The notes beneath the pieces were generated by a model, which ran no database searches, was not told where the DNA came from, and worked only from the letters and a program-made list of their open reading frames with translations. From Nostoc sp. KVJ3 (lineage in GTDB: Bacteria > Cyanobacteriota > Cyanobacteriia > Cyanobacteriales > Nostocaceae), in contig NZ_WWFG01000002.1 of assembly GCF_026127265.1 (NCBI RefSeq), forward strand, positions 248,001-312,000: a stretch of DNA of 64,000 nucleotides, written 5' to 3'. Positions within the stretch are counted from its first letter, which is position 1; every line of letters begins with the position of its first letter. Of this stretch, positions 58,863 through 64,000 are shown piece after piece. The translations under genes were made by a program, and so were the position numbers.

Positions 58863-59376
58863 ACTTTGTTCCTTGTATTAAAAAGCCAGCTATTGAAAAA
58901 CCCACACTAGCTACGTGGTTAAAAGATATCTCAAAAAGCGCATATACATTTGGTACATAGCAGTTTAAATCAACTTTGTTAAAATTAAGGATGATGGGAA
59001 AATAGCAAAAATATCGCCAGTCAATAAGTCTGATAGCACGGAGTTTATTATCGGTAGACTTTACGACTCAAGTAGTTTACTCATAGTCCACATCATTGAA
59101 GATGCATTCAGTATTTGTATATCATTTTAATAACTTCCATAGAGAATTATATCCGTATAAGTTCGGAATTTTTATTTAATAAAGATTAGCTAGTGTCTAG
59201 ATATTCTTGCTTTAGTTATTGAGATTGTGATGAATCTTACAAATATTTACTTAAGGTTACATTTATTAATATTGGAGATTTTAGGGCGCTTTTCTAAAGA
59301 ATATTATCCTTAAAAAAGGCGTGCTACTTAGAGAAATAGCAGCCATTTTATAGAGTATTTATTTAGAAAGGTTTTT
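58863..59376. other. Intergenic region, nothing identified
   Basis: About 510 bp, AT-rich, between the response regulator start and the murQ stop (both minus strand). It should hold the response regulator promoter. No ORF with protein-like composition, hairpin or repeat stands out. Confidence 0.45.
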
Positions 59377-60303
59377 TTAAGGTTGGTTGTGCTTTTGATA
59401 ACTCATAACAGCTGCCCTAAGATTACTTTTGTGTTCCGAAAGAAGCCGATCGCCTTCCTCTTTTTCTAACCCAGTCCAGTGCATTAATAATGCTAGCTTA
59501 ACCCATTTGCCACTGCGTTCTAATAAAAAACCAGCTGCTTCTCGACTTAAGCCTGTGAGGTCTTGTAAAATTCGCAAAGCGCGATCGCGTAACTTTTGAT
59601 TTGTTACCGCCACATCTACCATCCGATTACCGTAAACCTTACCGAGTTTGACCATTACCCCCGTAGAAAGAATATTCAAAGCTAACTTCGTGGCTGTACC
59701 AGCTTTTAGGCGAGTTGAGCCGGCGATGATTTCTGGCCCTGTCAATAGGCGAATGTCAATATCGGCATCAAAGCTAACTTGTTCCGCCGGAACACAGGCG
59801 ATAAAAATAGTACTAGCTCCCCGTTGACGAGCAGCATGAAGGGCACCGTGGACATAAGGCGTTGTCCCACCAGCAGTAATACCGACTACGACATCTAGCT
59901 GGGTAATGTGTCGCCCTGCGATCGCAGCCTCGCCATCTTCGATGCTATCTTCTAAATCTTCCGAACTGCGTACCAACGCACCCGCACCACCAGCAATAAT
60001 CCCCTGTACTAACTCTGGGGGTGTACAAAAAGTAGGTGGACACTCAGCAGCATCTAACACTCCTAACCGACCACTTGTACCCGCACCAATATAAAATAAG
60101 CGTCCTCCTTGGCGCAAACGCTCTGCGGTGGTATCAATCGCTTGTGCCAACTGAACTTTTGCAGTTGCAACTGCTGCAACTGCTTTTTGGTCTTCGCTAT
60201 TAAACAGCTCTACCAATTCCAGAGAACTGAGCTGATCTAAGTTAAGACTGTTAGGATTTACCAACTCGGTTAAAAGATGCCCACGTTCCTGCAAGTTTGT
60301 CAT
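59377..60303 (-). CDS. murQ: N-acetylmuramic acid 6-phosphate etherase
   Basis: This 308-residue cytosolic enzyme cleaves the lactyl ether of MurNAc 6-phosphate to give GlcNAc 6-phosphate and D-lactate in peptidoglycan recycling. The sequence shows the start TELVNPNSLNLDQLSSLE, the SIS-domain motif GAGTSGRLGVLDAAECPPTF, the catalytic region VRSSEDLEDSIEDG, and AGGTTPYVHGAL, then TRLKAGTATKLALN. The length is normal for MurQ. AGAGGATAA lies directly before the ATG. The DUF3110 gene lies 70 bp upstream on the same strand, separated by a perfect hairpin. Confidence 0.95.
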   Translation of the reverse strand: MTNLQERGHLLTELVNPNSLNLDQLSSLELVELFNSEDQKAVAAVATAKVQLAQAIDTTAERLRQGGRLFYIGAGTSGRLGVLDAAECPPTFCTPPELVQGIIAGGAGALVRSSEDLEDSIEDGEAAIAGRHITQLDVVVGITAGGTTPYVHGALHAARQRGASTIFIACVPAEQVSFDADIDIRLLTGPEIIAGSTRLKAGTATKLALNILSTGVMVKLGKVYGNRMVDVAVTNQKLRDRALRILQDLTGLSREAAGFLLERSGKWVKLALLMHWTGLEKEEGDRLLSEHKSNLRAAVMSYQKHNQP

Positions 60304-60335
60304 TTATCCTCTATCATTTGTCCTTTATCCTTAGT

Positions 60336-60368
60336 CATTAGTCATTAGTCAGTTGCTAATGACTAATG
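60336..60368. terminator. Perfect 13-bp hairpin between DUF3110 gene and murQ
   Basis: CATTAGTCATTAG (60336-60348) pairs perfectly with CTAATGACTAATG (60356-60368) around the 7-base loop TCAGTTG. It starts just after the DUF3110 stop (60374, minus strand). The stem is AT-rich with no strong U-tract, so it may act in mRNA processing or be a repeat (related GTCATTAGTC units flank it) instead of an efficient terminator. Confidence 0.5.
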
Positions 60369-60373
60369 ATTAA

Positions 60374-60802
60374 TTACAACAATCCTTCCAATTTCCGACG
60401 CATCTTTTCTAGTTCAAAATCAGATAATTCTGGTTCTTCTAGTGACTGTTGATTGAGAGGGAAGGTGTCTTCAACAGTATCCTCCTTCTGGGCATCTACT
60501 TGCCAATCAGTTTGTTCTACATTCAGTTCTGGGGGAGTGACAACTAAATTGCTGTTTTCTGGGATGATTTCCCATTCATATCCAGCATTTTCACAAAATT
60601 CCTTGATTTCCTCGGCATCAATTGGCTCTGGTGTAGGTGAAGGGAAATCCTGAGCTTCCAGCATCAGGGCGAAGCGCGTCGCATCGTCTTCTGACTCGAA
60701 CATCAGAATTTTATTGCGATCGCCCTCCCGAATCGTGTGAATCCCCTCATTTTCCGTTCGAGCATTAAAAATCAACACAAAAACACGCATTGGTGTAATC
60801 AT
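60374..60802 (-). CDS. DUF3110 protein
   Basis: This 142-residue protein is cyanobacteria/plastid-lineage typical: RVFVLIFNARTENEGIHTI, then DRNKILMFESEDDATRFALMLEAQDFP, then IKEFCENAGYEWEII. The remaining 50 residues are acidic and low in complexity, ending LEKMRRKLEGLL. Function is unknown in the family. AAGGACAG lies just upstream of the ATG at 60802, so I keep that start, although many relatives begin at the internal Met at 60790 (MRVFVLIFNA). It is the gene before murQ on the same strand. Confidence 0.85.
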   Translation of the reverse strand: MITPMRVFVLIFNARTENEGIHTIREGDRNKILMFESEDDATRFALMLEAQDFPSPTPEPIDAEEIKEFCENAGYEWEIIPENSNLVVTPPELNVEQTDWQVDAQKEDTVEDTFPLNQQSLEEPELSDFELEKMRRKLEGLL

Positions 60803-61062
60803 CTGTCCTTTTTAAGGTCTATTCATATTAAAGTTCTAGGTTGTACCTCAAGGAAAGTCACAGGAACAATTTTCACTTTAGTTAGATTTTCCTGAAAACG
60901 CCAATATTATTAAGCATAAGTATTGGATCAAGCAAATACCGTAACTTAACTAATGGGGTCTTGGGTTTAGTTGGCGTATCCTGGAAATGGCATACTGAAT
61001 CAATGTGCCAGTTAATGCTTGTGTGTGCCAGCGACATCCGGCAATTAATACAGTGAAAGCAA

Positions 61063-64000
61063 ATGACTAAATCTCCCAATCAAGATCATCACTCCCCTTT
61101 ACCTACCCGTAAGCGTCTATGGCTGCTGGTGTTAAGTCGGGGTAGCATTGCCTTGGGCGGACTTTTGCTGTTAGGAGTTATCATCGGTATTTGGCGGTTG
61201 TGGACTTTTGTCCAAACAGAGTTAACGCCATTGGCACAACAAAGTTTGACTACTACACTCAACCGTCCGCTAAAACTGGGAAAAGTTACACAATTTTCGT
61301 TGACGGGAGTGCAGTTTGGGGCTTCAGCTATCCCAGCCACACCCACAGATCCAGATAGGGCTACAGTCGAATCTGTGGAGGTGGGTTTTGACCTATTACA
61401 ACTAATCTTTAACCACCATCTAAAGCTAGATGTTACCTTAGTCAACCCAGATATTTATATTGAACAGGATGACCAAGGGCGATGGGTTTCAACTAAAATC
61501 GTATCGTCAGGTGAAAGCGGTTTCATTAAAACCGATTTGGACTACCTGCGGTTTCGCAATGCAAAGCTGGCGTTAATGCCGCAGAAGAGAGCAGGGGGGG
61601 CAGGGGAGCAGGGAGCAGGGGGAGCAGGGGGAGATGGGGGAGATGGGGGAGGAACATCCCCCGTAACATTTTCTCAACTAAATGGATCTGCCCAACTTTT
61701 AGCAAACAACCAGTTGATCCAGTTTGAAGTGGCGGGGAAAGGAGATAGTGGTGGCAATGTTTTCATTCAGGGCGAGACACGTTCTAGGGCACTAGCAGGA
61801 AACTTTCACTTGCAAGGACAAGACTTCCTGGCTGCGGATATTACTCGGTTGATTAAGTTACCACTGAACTTACAGGCAGGTCGAGCCAATGGCGATTTAT
61901 TAGTTCGATTGACACCAAGACAGAAGACTTTATTGTATGGCAACGCTACCGTGCAAGGGGTAACACTTCAAATCCCCAAAGTCCCGCAACTTTTGAGCAA
62001 TAGCCAAGGAAATCTCCGTTTCCAAGGAACAGAGTTGGAGCTAAAGAATGTTACTACTAACTACGGTAAAATTCCTGTGGTGGCTGCGGGAATCATTGAC
62101 ACTCAAACAGGCTTCAAGTTGGCAGGGCGTGTAAATGCGGTAAGTTTGGCTAATGCTCAGGAAACTCTAAAGATAAAACTACCTGTACCGATCGCTGGAC
62201 AAGTAAAAGCAGATATCCAAATTACCGGATCGACTAAAGAGCCAATTCTCTCAGGCACGGTTGCCACAATCCAAACTGCCCGAATTGATAAAGTTGATTT
62301 TAATACTATCAGTAGTAAATTTGAGCTTGTTACTAGTTCCTCTTTAGTTACCCTGAAAGATATTCAAGGTAAAGCTAAAGTTGGGGGTGAAATTACTGGC
62401 GCTGGCACAATTCAACTTGGTAAAAAACCCCGACTAGATTTAAATTTTGCTGCTAAGAATGTTCCAGGGGATGCGATCGCTAAAGTTTATCAAACAACAC
62501 CTGCGTTCCAAATCGGCAATGTCTCAGCTACAGCCCAACTGTTCGGCCCTCCTACCAATGTCCAAACTTTGGTACAGTATCAAGCCCCTAACGGTACTTA
62601 TCCCGGAACTGGTGAAGTTGCGATCGCTCCAAATCGCAATGTCTCTTTCCGTAATGTGGCTCTTAATGTCAATGGTGGCACAGTCCGGGCAACTGGTAGT
62701 TATTTTAATGAGCGTTGGCAAGCTGTAGCTGTTGCCTCTGGGTTAAAATTAGAACCTTTTGTAGACAAAAATCAACTGCAAAATGTCTCTTTGGCGGAGG
62801 CACAATTCAATGGTCATCTCATTCTCTCAGGTAGCACAGCACCATTTAAAATTGCCACAATTCGCACTGATGGCGCAGGGGTTCAAATTGGTGGTGGCAC
62901 AGTAGCAGTTTCTCATGTTCAACTGCAAGAACAAAGCTTTTCTGCTCAACTTGTAGCTAATGGTGTGCGGTTGGGGCAAATATTGAAACAGTCTCCCCCA
63001 GCTTTAAATAATCCATTGGCGGGGACGTTCCAAGTCGCAGGTAACAGAGATAATTTCAGTCTGAAAACTCTCCGTGGCAGTGGTGAAGGTAGCCTTGCTA
63101 TTGACGGTGGTACGGTTACAGCTAAAAATATTCAAGTGGCTAATGGTGTCTATCAGGCGCAAGTTCAGGCAAATAATGTACCTGTGCGGCAGTTGGCGGC
63201 TGTACCACCGCAGTTCCGAGGGACATTAACTGGTGAAGTAAATGTGGAAGGTTCCGTTGAGTCCTTCCAACCACAAACTATCCAAGCTATGGGTCAGGCG
63301 CGGATAAATGTTGGGGGTGGGACTATTACAGCCTCTAATATTCAAGTAGCTAATGGTGTCTACCGGACGCAAGTTCAGGCAAATAATGTACCTGTGCAGC
63401 AGTTGGCGGCTGTACCACCGCAGTTGCGAGGGACATTAACTGGTCAAGCAAACGTGGCAGGTTCTGTTGATTCTTTTAAACCGCAAACTATCCAAGCCAG
63501 CGGTCAAGGACGGCTGAATGTTGCAGGGGGAACGATCGCAGCTTCTAATATTCAATTAGCTAATGGCCGCTATCAAGCTGTAGTTGACGCTTCTGGTGTG
63601 GAATTAAATCGGTTCAATCAGCAATTGCGTGGTCAATTTGGCGGTCAGCTGCAACTAGCTGGCACTGTCGGATCGGCCAAATTAGCCGATGTGCGTGCTG
63701 CTGGACAGGTGCAATTATCTCAAGGTATCCCTGGTCTTGAGCGACCCTTGACGGCTGCGATCGCTTGGAGTGGTGAAAGGCTGACCATTGAGCGAGCAAT
63801 TGCTCCCGGTTTAAGTGTGACTGGTAACATATTAGCCAATGCTCAGGGAGTAGGCATACCGGAAATTACTGCCCTAAATCTCAACGTCCAAGCGCAGAAT
63901 TACAACTTAAAACAGTTACCAATCAATCTTCCTAATCAGGTTGCTGTAACTGGGAGAGTAGATTTTAATGGGCAAATCACTGGCAAGTTGCCCTTGCCAA
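61063..64000 (+). CDS. TamB-like (DUF490) envelope protein, 5' part
   Basis: The frame is open from ATG 61063 to the window end, giving at least 979 residues with no stop. The N-terminus has one membrane segment (WLLVLSRGSIALGGLLLLG), then an AsmA/TamB-like start (LTPLAQQSLTTTLNRPLKLG, VEVGFDLLQLIFNHHLKLDV). The long beta-rich region contains repeated blocks such as IQVANGVYQAQVQANNVPV and LAAVPPQLRGTLTGQ. This fits the TamB family, which spans the periplasm and links inner and outer membranes, moving lipid and helping outer-membrane protein assembly. Two oddities are visible: an in-frame G-rich repeat insertion near residues 178-200, and a 70-residue tandem repeat at 63121 on. The C-terminal DUF490 domain lies outside the window. 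Confidence 0.88.
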   Translation, partial: MTKSPNQDHHSPLPTRKRLWLLVLSRGSIALGGLLLLGVIIGIWRLWTFVQTELTPLAQQSLTTTLNRPLKLGKVTQFSLTGVQFGASAIPATPTDPDRATVESVEVGFDLLQLIFNHHLKLDVTLVNPDIYIEQDDQGRWVSTKIVSSGESGFIKTDLDYLRFRNAKLALMPQKRAGGAGEQGAGGAGGDGGDGGGTSPVTFSQLNGSAQLLANNQLIQFEVAGKGDSGGNVFIQGETRSRALAGNFHLQGQDFLAADITRLIKLPLNLQAGRANGDLLVRLTPRQKTLLYGNATVQGVTLQIPKVPQLLSNSQGNLRFQGTELELKNVTTNYGKIPVVAAGIIDTQTGFKLAGRVNAVSLANAQETLKIKLPVPIAGQVKADIQITGSTKEPILSGTVATIQTARIDKVDFNTISSKFELVTSSSLVTLKDIQGKAKVGGEITGAGTIQLGKKPRLDLNFAAKNVPGDAIAKVYQTTPAFQIGNVSATAQLFGPPTNVQTLVQYQAPNGTYPGTGEVAIAPNRNVSFRNVALNVNGGTVRATGSYFNERWQAVAVASGLKLEPFVDKNQLQNVSLAEAQFNGHLILSGSTAPFKIATIRTDGAGVQIGGGTVAVSHVQLQEQSFSAQLVANGVRLGQILKQSPPALNNPLAGTFQVAGNRDNFSLKTLRGSGEGSLAIDGGTVTAKNIQVANGVYQAQVQANNVPVRQLAAVPPQFRGTLTGEVNVEGSVESFQPQTIQAMGQARINVGGGTITASNIQVANGVYRTQVQANNVPVQQLAAVPPQLRGTLTGQANVAGSVDSFKPQTIQASGQGRLNVAGGTIAASNIQLANGRYQAVVDASGVELNRFNQQLRGQFGGQLQLAGTVGSAKLADVRAAGQVQLSQGIPGLERPLTAAIAWSGERLTIERAIAPGLSVTGNILANAQGVGIPEITALNLNVQAQNYNLKQLPINLPNQVAVTGRVDFNGQITGKLPLP
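61588..61660. repeat. In-frame G-rich repeat insertion in the TamB-like gene
   Basis: The DNA reads GGGGGAGCAGGG-type units followed by GATGGGGGA duplications. It encodes RAGGAGEQGAGGAGGDGG and onward, inserted between MPQK and TSPVTFSQL. The same repeat type sits in frame in two adenylation domains of the NRPS genes, so it is a mobile or expandable DNA sequence and not a protein feature. Confidence 0.75.
63121..63590 (+). repeat. 210-bp tandem repeat in the TamB-like gene
   Basis: Copies begin at 63121, 63331 and 63541 (the last partial). Each encodes about 70 residues opening with NIQVANGVY or NIQLANGRY and containing VPVxQLAAVPPQxRGTLTG. Copies 1 and 2 are very close in DNA, implying recent duplication. 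Lengthening the beta-groove by tandem units is plausible for this family. Confidence 0.8.

Overview
The window looks like chromosome from a filamentous, heterocystous-type cyanobacterium (Nostoc/Anabaena group). GCGATCGC (HIP1) octamers are frequent, there are many Nostoc-style interspersed repeats, multidomain Ser/Thr and Ser/Thr/His kinases, a PATAN-type response regulator and a DUF3110 protein. The centre is a secondary-metabolite cluster related to the nostopeptolide (nos) family.

Left flank (1-18.8 kb), signalling. It holds a decayed M90 peptidase remnant, a MITE-like element, a giant Ser/Thr kinase-AAA-GAF-histidine kinase, an overlapping pair of hybrid two-component proteins on the minus strand, a short NB-ARC-type ATPase, a membrane protein, and three Ser/Thr kinases in a row. 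The last of these fuses a cytoplasmic kinase through one membrane segment to an amino-acid-binding-protein-like sensor.

Centre (19.3-53.8 kb), all on the plus strand. It holds a three-module NRPS with an N-terminal starter-like condensation domain, a one-module PKS (KS-AT-MT-ACP, no ketoreductase), a four-module NRPS with thioesterase, a 2OG-Fe(II) oxygenase, a NosE-like dehydrogenase, a NosF-like pyrroline-5-carboxylate reductase broken by a one-base frameshift, an SbmA/BacA-type ABC exporter, and a second paralogous 2OG-Fe(II) oxygenase. Adenylation pocket residues read by hand predict, in colinear order: N-acyl-Thr-(Me)Pro-Phe-(C-methylated, unreduced malonate unit)-Ser-(Me)Pro-Tyr-Gly, released by the thioesterase. 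The oxygenase/NosE/NosF set is the known route from leucine through 5-hydroxyleucine to 4-methylproline, which fits the two proline-type modules. There are no epimerase or N-methylation domains. I do not recognise this exact residue order as a known compound.

The megasynthases show their evolution: near-identical DNA tracts between modules (gene conversion or duplication) and four in-frame insertions of Nostoc repeat DNA inside adenylation domains. A fifth such insertion lies in the TamB-like gene.

Right flank (53.8-64 kb). It holds an AlaX-type tRNA-editing protein, a pseudogene with stops and a frameshift, a secreted cupin, a coiled-coil protein, a second MITE-like element with the same ends as the first, a PATAN-REC response regulator, MurQ, a DUF3110 protein, and the first 979 codons of a TamB-like protein that runs off the window. 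No tRNA, rRNA or CRISPR array was seen.
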